From Clostridia bacterium (GTDB lineage: Bacteria > Bacillota > Clostridia > Oscillospirales > CAG-272): 9,709 bases of DNA. This document shows, piece after piece, positions 1 through 5,636 of the stretch; position 1 is the first letter of the stretch, and the number at the start of each line of letters is the position of its first letter. The DNA is taken from positions 1 to 9,709 of the forward strand of contig JAKSVJ010000027.1 in the NCBI GenBank assembly GCA_024408015.1, read 5' to 3'. The notes under the pieces were generated by a model. The model worked only from the letters and a program-made list of their open reading frames with translations, was not told where the DNA came from and did no database searches. The translations under genes were made by a program, and so were the position numbers.

Positions 1-81
1 TTCTGTTGTAGCCTCAGTAGTAGCTTCAGTAGTAGCTTCAGTTGTTACAACTGTGGTAGCTTCAGTAGTAGCTTCAGTTGT
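1..81 (-). repeat. Degenerate 12-base coding repeat (TTEA linker)
   Basis: A tract built from repeats of about 12 bases encoding Thr-Glu-Ala-Thr units, seen on the plus strand as copies of GTAGCTTCAGTA. It lies fully inside the lipoprotein gene and keeps the frame, so gain or loss of units would change linker length without breaking the protein. A related but more degenerate tract is at 2459-2551. Confidence 0.75.
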
Positions 82-162
82 GTTTTCGTTGTTGCCGCCA
101 CATGATACGATGCAAATGCAAACTAGTACAAGGGCTACAGCAATTAATAGAACTTTTTTCAT
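1..162 (-). CDS. N-terminus of a secreted lipoprotein (partial, runs off the window)
   Basis: The first 54 codons are present; the rest lies to the left of the window. Residues 1-20 form a lipoprotein signal peptide: a Lys-Lys start, a hydrophobic core (VLLIAVALVLVCICI) and the lipobox IVSC, with Cys21 as the predicted lipidated residue. From residue 28 the chain is a low-complexity Thr/Glu/Ala linker (TTEATTEATT-like), typical of spacers that hold an extracellular domain away from the membrane or wall. The start is supported by an AGGAGA Shine-Dalgarno about 8 bases before the ATG, and a strong promoter lies upstream at 218-246. The signal and linker closely resemble those of the 758-residue phosphoesterase encoded just upstream on the same strand, so the two may be a paralogous or co-functioning pair. 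The functional domain is not visible, so no enzymatic role can be given. Confidence 0.85.
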   Translation of the reverse strand, partial: MKKVLLIAVALVLVCICIVSCGGNNENTTEATTEATTVVTTEATTEATTEATTE

Positions 163-217
163 TTTAATAATCTCTCCTAAAAATTATTATAAAATACTTG
201 TTAAGCAAGTTATCATC

Positions 218-246
218 ATTATATATGGATACTAGACGAATATCAA
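218..246 (-). promoter_or_regulatory. Sigma-A type promoter of the left-edge lipoprotein gene
   Basis: On the minus strand TTGATA (241-246) and a perfect TATAAT (218-223) are separated by exactly 17 bases. The start of transcription would fall near 211. The inverted repeat ACTTG-5-CAAGT at 196-210 would then sit at the very 5' end of the mRNA, where it could be an operator or a stabilising stem. The promoter follows the terminator of the upstream gene, so the lipoprotein is probably transcribed on its own. Confidence 0.75.
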
Positions 247-310
247 TACATTTTTTTGAAGTTTGGAAGAAATGCAATAAAGCGTACGTGAGAATTTGTG
301 TAAAATAACT

Positions 311-340
311 AGAAAAAGGCTCCTTTAGTTCGGAGCCTTT
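311..340 (-). terminator. Rho-independent terminator of the phosphoesterase lipoprotein gene
   Basis: A 9-bp perfect stem, AAAGGCTCC (315-323) with GGAGCCTTT (332-340) around an 8-base loop. On the minus strand it is followed by a T-rich stretch (TTTTTC counting the end of the stem). It starts 15 bases after the stop codon at 356-358. Confidence 0.85.
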
Positions 341-355
341 CTAACTATTCTTTAA

Positions 356-2632
356 TTATTTAGATAAATCGCTTACAGAAGTTGTATAAGCGCCTGCGAC
401 TTGATTTGCTGTCAAAGCAGAATTATAAATTTTTGCATCAACCATTGTCATGTTGCTTGAATAGAAGTCTTTTGGAGTTCCAGCTGGACCTATGTCTGCA
501 CCAAGACAGAACATATTGTAAGCAGCATCTTTACCATTGTGATAGTTTTCTCTTAGTGTTGTTTCACTTTCAAGAAGTCCGTTTACATAAATTCTTTCCA
601 TTCTATTGGCATAATCAAATACGCAAACTACGTGCATTAATTGATCTTTATCAACAACTGTTGTTGCGTATGTGCTTGTGTTATAAGTGTTTGTTCCAGA
701 GTCAACACCACTACCTGTAATGAAATAAGGTGTACCAGTTGCCGCAATTGCGAGACCCCAACCACCAGCTTCTGTTCCGCATACAATTCCTTGTACAGCT
801 GAACCTGCTGGGATAGAGAAGAATGCTTCAACAGAGAAACCATTTTCAGCAAATGCTGTGAATTTCTCACGAGTATCAAGCTCATTGAAAATACATGTTG
901 CTGCAGCAGCTTTTGTAAGCAATGCATATTTTTTTGTTGTTGTACCGTTGTGTGTAACTGACTTTTCTTGAACAGCACCGCTATTTGAAACTATTGTTAC
1001 ATGTCCTTGTGTATCTACAATGCCATTGGCATTAAAATCAAAGTCAACATAAGGTGTTGGTGGTAATTCTGAAGGAGTGTCAGGAACATCTATGTTTTCA
1101 GGAGTGAATGTAATTTCTTTCATTTCACTCACAAGACCCCATGAGTCTTTTGCAATTACTGTAACCTTATATTCATAGTTGGTTGAAAGAACGCCGAGCA
1201 ATTGTTTCCATTCAGCTTTCATATCAGAAGTTTTTGGGTGTTTGTAGAAGTCTGCAAGAATCTTAAATTCACGTCTTTGAACGCCATTTCTATAAAGGAC
1301 GATTGTGTAGTCATGAACAAATTCATCATCGACACCAGTAAATGCTAGAGTGCAAGAAATACCGCCTTTAGCAGGAGCCTGCTCAATTGTCATTGATTTT
1401 ATTTCTGGGGCTGTGTTTGTTTCTGATCTTCCTGAACGTGAATATTTTAAGAGGTGAGAGTTATCTTCTGTAGGATGTGAAATAATCCACGGGTCACCAA
1501 TTGTACTCTTATTGTAAAAATCCATTCGTGTGGCTCTTAAGTTACCATTTACATCAAGTTGGATAAGAAGTCCCTGAGAGAACTCATATCTATCATTCAT
1601 GGTAGTTTTGCCAGCCATGTCTTGATAACCGCCATTTTCAATAGCCATGTATCTAACAGCGCCAGTGCCGAATGAAGTAAATGCGCCCTGCATAACGCTT
1701 CTTGGGTCATTTAGTGGGAAGTGCAAATGTCCACTAAACGTTACTACTTGTGGATATTTTGAAAGGATACTTGTTAAATCTTCTGTATACCAATATGTTC
1801 CAAGGTCACTACCGTATACTGTGTCATAAATCATCGCATGGTTGAGAATGAATACATATTGATCCGGGTTTTCTTCAGTAATTGTCTTCAATGTTTGGTC
1901 AAGCCATGTTTTTGTTTCATTTGAATAGATAGTATAACCAGTCTTAGCAGTATTATCTTGGTTAGGGCCGATAGCTATAGGTTCAAGCGCGATAACGTGG
2001 TATACTGTACCATCGTCAGCAGTTACTGCACTATGTCTATTACCAGTTTTTACTCTATCTGGCTCAACTTCATTCAAATAGAAGTTTTCACCAAATACTG
2101 TAATGAAATTGTTTCTATCAGGGTTATTTGCTGCTGAAGTCCAGTTATCATCATGATAATGGCCAAGACAATAGAGGTTTGGAACTTCTGTTACATCAAA
2201 AACAGATTCGTATATTTTCTTATACTGCTGCATTTGAACTATCTGACGAGTATCAATAAGGTCACCAGCAGTGAAGATGGCATCAATGCCATCTTTATCT
2301 TGTTCAGCAGCTTTTTCTTTTAGCTGTTTTAAAGCACTTAAAAACTTTTGTGAAGCTTCATCATTGTCATTGTTATTGGCAATGTGCACGTCGCTTATTG
2401 CTCCGAATGAGAAAACGATATTGTCTTCATCAAATTCTGTGCCTTTGATAATTTCTTGAGTTGTAGTTGTAGCTTCTGTAGTAACAGTAGTAGCTTCTGT
2501 TGAAGTAGTAGCTTCTGTTGTTACTGCGGTTGATGCATTGTTTTCTGTTGTTGCATCGTTAGGTGTGTTTCCACATGAAACGGCAATCAAGAGGAAAGTG
2601 AGCATCAAGATAAAAGAAATGAGTCTTTTCAT
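356..2632 (-). CDS. Secreted lipoprotein with metallophosphoesterase and C-terminal LamG/ConA-like domain
   Basis: Predicted cell-surface hydrolase of 758 residues. Residues 1-19 are a signal peptide ending in the lipobox AVSC, with Cys20 lipidated. Residues 27-60 are a Thr/Glu/Ala linker. Residues 72-310 carry the calcineurin-like metallophosphoesterase motifs in order: D81-x-H83 (SDVH), G123-D124-xx-D127 (GDLID), a divergent GHYHDD at 157-162 where the family usually has GNHD, H265 (FILNHA), and G301-H-x-H304 (SGHLH). These would bind the two catalytic metals. Residues of about 410-520 look like an all-beta Ig/FN3-like module. Residues of about 527-750 resemble a LamG/concanavalin-like lectin fold (GFSVEAFF, then RIYVNGLLES and AKIYNSALT). 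The substrate cannot be read from sequence; a phosphodiester or phosphomonoester, perhaps at a glycan, is inference. The start is supported by GAAAGG seven bases upstream. It has its own promoter and terminator. Confidence 0.9.
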   Translation of the reverse strand: MKRLISFILMLTFLLIAVSCGNTPNDATTENNASTAVTTEATTSTEATTVTTEATTTTQEIIKGTEFDEDNIVFSFGAISDVHIANNNDNDEASQKFLSALKQLKEKAAEQDKDGIDAIFTAGDLIDTRQIVQMQQYKKIYESVFDVTEVPNLYCLGHYHDDNWTSAANNPDRNNFITVFGENFYLNEVEPDRVKTGNRHSAVTADDGTVYHVIALEPIAIGPNQDNTAKTGYTIYSNETKTWLDQTLKTITEENPDQYVFILNHAMIYDTVYGSDLGTYWYTEDLTSILSKYPQVVTFSGHLHFPLNDPRSVMQGAFTSFGTGAVRYMAIENGGYQDMAGKTTMNDRYEFSQGLLIQLDVNGNLRATRMDFYNKSTIGDPWIISHPTEDNSHLLKYSRSGRSETNTAPEIKSMTIEQAPAKGGISCTLAFTGVDDEFVHDYTIVLYRNGVQRREFKILADFYKHPKTSDMKAEWKQLLGVLSTNYEYKVTVIAKDSWGLVSEMKEITFTPENIDVPDTPSELPPTPYVDFDFNANGIVDTQGHVTIVSNSGAVQEKSVTHNGTTTKKYALLTKAAAATCIFNELDTREKFTAFAENGFSVEAFFSIPAGSAVQGIVCGTEAGGWGLAIAATGTPYFITGSGVDSGTNTYNTSTYATTVVDKDQLMHVVCVFDYANRMERIYVNGLLESETTLRENYHNGKDAAYNMFCLGADIGPAGTPKDFYSSNMTMVDAKIYNSALTANQVAGAYTTSVSDLSK
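2459..2551 (-). repeat. Degenerate Thr/Glu/Ala linker repeat in the phosphoesterase gene
   Basis: Residues 28-58 of the lipoprotein are imperfect repeats of TTEATT, seen on the plus strand as copies of GTAGCTTCTGT. It is the same style of linker as in the neighbouring lipoprotein gene at 1-81, at the same place after the lipidated Cys. Confidence 0.65.
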
Positions 2633-2664
2633 GTTTTTGCCTTTCTTGCCAATATAAAATTGGA

Positions 2665-2692
2665 TATATAAAATTTAACACTATTTTGTCAA
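2665..2692 (-). promoter_or_regulatory. Promoter of the phosphoesterase lipoprotein gene
   Basis: A perfect TTGACA (2687-2692 on the minus strand), a 16-base spacer, and TATATA as the -10 box (2665-2670). It lies about 30 bases before the start codon, after the stop of the small-protein gene, and no clear terminator separates the two. Read-through from the upstream pair is therefore possible in addition. Confidence 0.65.
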
Positions 2693-2758
2693 ATAATCAA
2701 CAAGTTATTGATGGTTGAAATAACCAAAAAATAACACTGTTTTTTGACGTATAATACA

Positions 2759-3007
2759 TTAATCTTTATTGATTATAGCTTTGCCAAGTTCTGAAAAGGC
2801 GGATTCTAAGGCTTTACTAGTTTTGTCCCAACTTCCATCGTTGAAAACATTGGTGTCCTTTTCGTCAGTGACAATTGGTTCATCATTTGCCCATTTTTTG
2901 AGTCTATCACTAACATCATATGCTGTGCGAACTATTGTTTTCCCAAGTAATGTCATAGCAGAGCCTACGTTTTTGCCTGCAAGCTTAACTCTTTCTTTGT
3001 TTGCCAT
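2759..3007 (-). CDS. Small protein of unknown function (82 residues), coupled to the MGMT-like gene
   Basis: I do not recognise a family. The protein is short, soluble-looking and charged, with no signal peptide or membrane segment. The N-terminal half (about residues 5-40, KLAGKNVGSAMTLLGKTIV and onward) and the C-terminal stretch (DKTSKALESAFSELGKAI) look like amphipathic helices, joined by an acidic linker (about residues 43-60). I chose the ATG at 3007 because a strong GGAGG sits eight bases before it. An in-frame ATG at 3022 would add five residues (MEVFI) but has no Shine-Dalgarno and overlaps the stop of the upstream gene as TAATG. The Shine-Dalgarno lies directly after that stop, so translation is probably coupled to the MGMT-like gene, and both share its promoter. 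The role is unknown; the location hints at, but does not show, a link to DNA alkylation response. Confidence 0.7.
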   Translation of the reverse strand: MANKERVKLAGKNVGSAMTLLGKTIVRTAYDVSDRLKKWANDEPIVTDEKDTNVFNDGSWDKTSKALESAFSELGKAIINKD

Positions 3008-3021
3008 AATAAAAACCTCCA

Positions 3022-3345
3022 TTAGAATAAATGCGAATCACATGGATTCCAAAAATATTTTTTTAAATTTACGTAACCGTTTGAAACTACAATGCAATCC
3101 TTTGTAAGTAATTCGATTTGCGATTCTTTACCACCAAAAGCGAAATTACTTGATACTTTACCTTTTGAATTAACAACTCTATAACATGGAATGGCATTTG
3201 GATTTTGGTTTTTGTGAAGCGCATTACCAACAGCTCTTGAATAGTTTATACTACCAATTGCCTTTGCTATAGCTGAATATGTTGTGACTTTTCCTTGAGG
3301 TATAAGTTTTACAATCGAATAAACCTTTTGTTGAAAATCAGTCAT
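3022..3345 (-). CDS. MGMT/ATL-like DNA alkylation-response protein (short, PCYR active site)
   Basis: A 107-residue protein matching the C-terminal DNA-binding domain of O6-alkylguanine-DNA alkyltransferases and alkyltransferase-like (ATL) proteins; the N-terminal domain of full-length Ogt/Ada is absent. Visible landmarks are the winged-helix start IPQGKVTTYSAIAKAIG (residues 15-31, Tyr23 matching the base-flipping region), the arginine finger and recognition helix YSRAVGNALHKN (35-46), NP at 48-49, the active-site motif IPCYRVV (52-58) and the NSKGKV turn (59-64). In true methyltransferases the motif is PCHRV, with Cys accepting the alkyl group and His activating it; classic ATLs have Trp or another residue for Cys. 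Here Cys54 is kept but His is Tyr55, so repair activity is uncertain and a lesion-sensing role is an alternative. The start has AAGG eight bases upstream and its own promoter. The gene is followed by the coupled small protein. Confidence 0.85.
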   Translation of the reverse strand: MTDFQQKVYSIVKLIPQGKVTTYSAIAKAIGSINYSRAVGNALHKNQNPNAIPCYRVVNSKGKVSSNFAFGGKESQIELLTKDCIVVSNGYVNLKKYFWNPCDSHLF

Positions 3346-3370
3346 AAATAAACCTTCATATTTTTAAATT

Positions 3371-3399
3371 ATTATAACACAAATGAAGGGAATAGTAAA
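3371..3399 (-). promoter_or_regulatory. Promoter of the MGMT-like / small protein pair
   Basis: On the minus strand TTTACT (3394-3399), a 17-base spacer and a perfect TATAAT (3371-3376) are present. It lies 25 bases before the ATG and just after the tRNA terminator. Confidence 0.65.
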
Positions 3400-3429
3400 G
3401 AAAAGAAAAACGACTGCAATGCAGTCGTT
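3400..3429 (-). terminator. Terminator of the tRNA operon
   Basis: An 8-bp stem, AACGACTG (3409-3416) with CAGTCGTT (3422-3429), and loop CAATG. On the minus strand it is followed by TTTTTCTTTTC. It begins three bases after the CCA end of tRNA-Trp, so it also defines the short 3' trailer. Confidence 0.9.
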
Positions 3430-3431
3430 AT

Positions 3432-3507
3432 TGGCAGGGGCAGAAAGATTCGAACTCACGACCCACGGTTTTGGAGACCGGTACTCTACCAGCTGAGCTA
3501 TACCCCT
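3432..3507 (-). tRNA. tRNA-Trp (anticodon CCA)
   Basis: A 76-base cloverleaf with encoded CCA. The acceptor stem AGGGGTA pairs with TGCCCCT, the discriminator is G73, the D arm is GCTC...GAGT, and the anticodon loop is CTCCAAA with anticodon CCA at 3472-3474. The T loop TTCGAAT is normal. Oddities: position 27 against 43 is C against U, and the T stem GTGAG/CTTTC has a U against U pair at 50-64 plus a G-U pair at 51-63, so the fold is weaker than usual. Position 24 is G, so it is not a Hirsh-type UGA suppressor. Confidence 0.93.
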
Positions 3508-3528
3508 ATAATTGTTTGATTTAATTGT

Positions 3529-3605
3529 TGGTGGGCCATTAGGGACTCGAACCCCAGACCAACCGGTTATGAGCCGGTTGCTCTAACCAACTGAGCTAAT
3601 GGCCC
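3529..3605 (-). tRNA. tRNA-Met (anticodon CAU), elongator type
   Basis: A 77-base cloverleaf with encoded CCA. The acceptor stem GGGCCAT pairs fully with ATGGCCC, the discriminator is A73, the D arm is GCTC...GAGC, the anticodon stem-loop is ACCGG-CTCATAA-CCGGT with the CAT anticodon at 3569-3571, and the T loop is TTCGAGT. The paired 1-72 position and the lack of three G-C pairs next to the anticodon argue against initiator tRNA. A tRNA-Ile2 (lysidine-modified CAU) cannot be excluded by eye. It is the first gene of a two-tRNA transcript with tRNA-Trp 21 bases downstream. Confidence 0.9.
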
Positions 3606-3624
3606 GTTTTTTGAACGCTTGATA

Positions 3625-3653
3625 ATACTACCATAATAAAATGGCGTTGTCAA
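3625..3653 (-). promoter_or_regulatory. Promoter of the tRNA-Met/tRNA-Trp operon
   Basis: A perfect TTGACA (3648-3653), a 17-base spacer and TAGTAT (3625-3630) preceded by an extended TGG, on the minus strand. It lies about 20 bases before the tRNA-Met 5' end, as expected for a stable RNA operon. Confidence 0.75.
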
Positions 3654-3721
3654 GTTAATTTTAATAAAGTTTAGACAAAACAACCTTAAAAATAGTCAGG
3701 AATTACAGTAAAATATATTTA

Positions 3722-3750
3722 CCTAGATGCAGTATAGCACTGCACCTAGG
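3722..3750 (-). terminator. Terminator downstream of glyS
   Basis: A 12-bp stem: CCTAGATGCAGT (3722-3733) against ACTGCACCTAGG (3739-3750) around a 5-base loop. In the minus-strand RNA the single imperfect position is a G-U pair, whereas on the plus strand it would be an A-C mismatch; this favours function on the minus strand. The following T-run is poor (TAAATATATTTT), but the hairpin begins 11 bases after the glyS stop. Confidence 0.7.
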
Positions 3751-3761
3751 CTTTTTATATA

Positions 3762-4406
3762 TTAGAACTCCATTTTTTCTTGTAAATAACTTACTAAGCT
3801 ATCAATGCTAATTCTTTCTTGTTCCATAGTATCTCTATTTCTGATTGTGACACAATTATCTGCTGGTGTGTTGTCATCGCCTACTGTTTGGAAGTCTACT
3901 GTGATACAGTATGGTGTACCAATTTCATCTTCACGACGGTAACGTTTACCAATTGAACCAGCTTCATCATAGTCAACTGGGAAATATTTAGAAAGTTGAG
4001 TATAGATTTCTGTTGCTTTTTCGCTGAGTTTCTTTGAAAGTGGAAGAACTGCTGCTTTGAAAGGAGCAAGTGCTGGATGTAGGTGCAATACTGTTCTTAC
4101 ATCGCCTTCGCCAATTGTTTCTTCATCATAAGCATCGCACAAAAATGCAAGGAATGAACGTTCAACACCGAGAGATGGTTCAATAACGTAAGGAATGTAT
4201 CTTTCATTAGTATCTGGATCAAAGTATGATAAATCTTTTCCTGATACAGTCTGATGTTGAGTGAGATCATAATTTGTTCTATCTGCAACGCCCCAAAGTT
4301 CGCCCCAACCGAATGGGAAGAGAAATTCAAAGTCTGTTGTTGCTTTTGAATAGAAGCAAAGTTCATCTTTGTCATGGTCACGTAGACGTAAATGTTCTTC
4401 TGTCAT
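3762..4406 (-). CDS. glyS: GlyRS C-terminal segment (after the TAG)
   Basis: The open frame resumes in the same phase after the TAG; the first ATG is at 4406 (codon 258 of the full gene). It encodes the rest of the catalytic domain with motif 3 (EPSLGVER) and the HGTP-type anticodon-binding domain ending at a TAA. There is no usable Shine-Dalgarno before 4406, so independent start is unlikely; the 16 codons between the TAG and this ATG are also conserved-looking GlyRS sequence. Confidence 0.75.
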   Translation of the reverse strand: MTEEHLRLRDHDKDELCFYSKATTDFEFLFPFGWGELWGVADRTNYDLTQHQTVSGKDLSYFDPDTNERYIPYVIEPSLGVERSFLAFLCDAYDEETIGEGDVRTVLHLHPALAPFKAAVLPLSKKLSEKATEIYTQLSKYFPVDYDEAGSIGKRYRREDEIGTPYCITVDFQTVGDDNTPADNCVTIRNRDTMEQERISIDSLVSYLQEKMEF

Positions 4407-4454
4407 ACCGAGACTTAAAAGCCAGTTCTTACAGAATGAACGCCAGTATTGGAA

Positions 4455-5177
4455 CTAGTCCAGGTCTGTATCTGGTTTACAGAAGAATTCAAGTTCCATC
4501 TGTTCGAGTTCACGTACACGGAAGATGAAATTTCCTGGAGTAATTTCGTTTCTAAATGATTTACCAATTTGGCCAATACCAAATGGGAGTTTTTTACGAG
4601 TTGTTCTTTGTACATTAGGAAAGTTTACAAAGATACCTTGAGCTGTTTCTGGTCTAAGATATACAGTGTTTTTAGCATCTTCTGTTACGCCTTGGAATGT
4701 CTTGAACATTAGGTTGAACTGACGAATATCTGTGAAATTGTGTTTGCCACAAGAAGGACAAGGAATATTATTATCTTCAACAAATTGCTTCATTTCTGCT
4801 TGTGAAAAAGCGTCAATTGGCTTTGAAAGAGTAATAGTATTAGCTGCGCAATAATCTTCGATAAGTTTATCAGCACGGAAACGTTCTTTGCATTCACGAC
4901 AGTCCATTAAAGGATCTGAGAAACCTCCAAGGTGACCTGATGCTACCCAAGTTTGTGGGTTCATGAGAATTGCGGCGTCAAGACCTACGTTGTATGGGTT
5001 TTCTTGAACGAATTTTTTCCACCAAGCTTTTTTGATGTTATTTTTCATTTCAACACCGAGAGGACCATAGTCCCAAGTGTTAGCTAAGCCGCCATAAATT
5101 TCTGAACCAGCGAATACGAAACCACGATTCTTACTTAAAGCGACAATTTTTTCCATTGTTTTTGCTGATTGTTCCAT
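4455..5177 (-). CDS. glyS: GlyRS N-terminal segment (240 residues, ends at the TAG)
   Basis: This is what standard translation would produce from the glyS start: the motif 1 and motif 2 parts of the catalytic core plus the zinc-ribbon insertion, but no motif 3 and no anticodon-binding domain. On its own it should not make a working synthetase, since ATP binding needs the motif 3 arginine. Confidence 0.8.
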   Translation of the reverse strand: MEQSAKTMEKIVALSKNRGFVFAGSEIYGGLANTWDYGPLGVEMKNNIKKAWWKKFVQENPYNVGLDAAILMNPQTWVASGHLGGFSDPLMDCRECKERFRADKLIEDYCAANTITLSKPIDAFSQAEMKQFVEDNNIPCPSCGKHNFTDIRQFNLMFKTFQGVTEDAKNTVYLRPETAQGIFVNFPNVQRTTRKKLPFGIGQIGKSFRNEITPGNFIFRVRELEQMELEFFCKPDTDLD

Positions 5178-5192
5178 CTTAAATAATCCTTT

Positions 5193-5630
5193 TTATATAT
5201 TGTTATTTTTATTTTTAATCATATCCATATATCCTTGGAGAATAATCTCTGCGGATAATGAGTCTACAACATTCTTGCGATTTTTAGCCTTTATTCCTGA
5301 ATCGCCTAGAATTTGATGTGCCATGACTGTTGTTAGTCTCTCATCAAAATAATCTATCTTGGCATTAGTGTATTGAGAAATCATTTCTCCAAACTTAATT
5401 GCATTTTGAGCTTTTTCTCCACAAGAGCCATCCATGTTAATTGGTTTTCCAACGACAACTATGTCGGCATTTATTTCATTTGCCTTGGCTGCAACGTCTT
5501 GAGCAGCTTTTTCTACGTTATAGCTCTTAATATTGCCTAGGCCAACACTAAACATGAACAAATCATCTGATTTGGCAAGTCCAGTTCTTGCGGCGCCAAA
5601 GTCAACGCCTAATATTTTTAAATAAGCCAT
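5193..5630 (-). CDS. ruvX: RuvX/YqgF, pre-16S rRNA nuclease / Holliday junction resolvase-like
   Basis: A 145-residue RNase H-fold protein of the YqgF family, needed for 16S rRNA 5'-end maturation in bacteria and also described as a resolvase-like enzyme. Visible motifs: ILGVDFGAARTGLA (6-19, catalytic Asp10), VVVGKPINMDGSCGEKAQ (58-75), DERLTT (96-101, Glu97) and VVDSLSAEIILQ (121-132, Asp123). The three acidic residues that bind metal are all present. Length is normal for the family. It starts six bases after the stop of the PfkB-like gene with only a distant GAGG, so translational coupling is likely. glyS follows after 15 bases, giving a translation/ribosome-themed pair. Confidence 0.93.
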   Translation of the reverse strand: MAYLKILGVDFGAARTGLAKSDDLFMFSVGLGNIKSYNVEKAAQDVAAKANEINADIVVVGKPINMDGSCGEKAQNAIKFGEMISQYTNAKIDYFDERLTTVMAHQILGDSGIKAKNRKNVVDSLSAEIILQGYMDMIKNKNNNI

Positions 5631-5636
5631 GTGTGA

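Larger units (their letters stand above)
3762..5177 (-). pseudogene. glyS: Glycyl-tRNA synthetase gene interrupted by one in-frame TAG (codon 241)
   Basis: Complete coding length for a dimeric class II GlyRS (472 codons with the stop; the family is about 460 residues), which charges tRNA-Gly. In order: ALSKNRGFVFAGSEIYGG (13-30), motif 1 region with GHLGGFSDPL (81-90), a zinc-ribbon pair C93-x2-C96 and C140-x2-C143, RPETAQG in the active site, motif 2 (FRNE 208-211 and RVRE 220-223), then TAG at 4455-4457. In the same frame the protein goes on as FQYWRSFCKNWLLSLGM, followed by the Gly-binding region, motif 3 (EPSLGVER, 333-340) and the anticodon-binding domain (about 365-471). Relatives have Trp at codon 241 (DLEWF.YW type), so a TGG to TAG change of one base (plus-strand C to T at 4456) explains it. 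Last gene of the pfkB-like/ruvX/glyS operon, 15 bases after ruvX, with AAGG upstream. It may be a real lesion, an error, or read through. Confidence 0.85.

Noticed and set aside
1..100. Short direct repeats as a CRISPR array or satellite
   Set aside because: The units are about 12 bases with no spacers and encode an in-frame TTEATT lipoprotein linker.
382..978. Open frames on the plus strand (382-720) and on another minus frame (637-978) inside the phosphoesterase gene
   Set aside because: They lie in other frames of a clearly coding region, have low-complexity His/Gln/Leu-rich translations and lack ribosome binding sites.
2700..2758. Terminator after the small-protein gene
   Set aside because: Only weak A-T hairpins are present (for example GTTATT...AATAAC at 2704-2724), with no T-run on the minus-strand 3' side.
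3432..4457. The tRNA-Trp gene as suppressor of the glyS TAG
   Set aside because: Its anticodon is CCA, not CUA, and the D arm lacks the Hirsh-type A24 change, which in any case affects UGA. There is no sequence basis for UAG decoding by this tRNA.
4097..4615. Overlapping minus-strand frames (4097-4381, 4415-4615) and a plus-strand frame (4274-4528) around the glyS stop
   Set aside because: They are shadows of the glyS frame. GlyRS motifs continue in the original frame on both sides of the TAG, so this is a substitution and not a frameshift.
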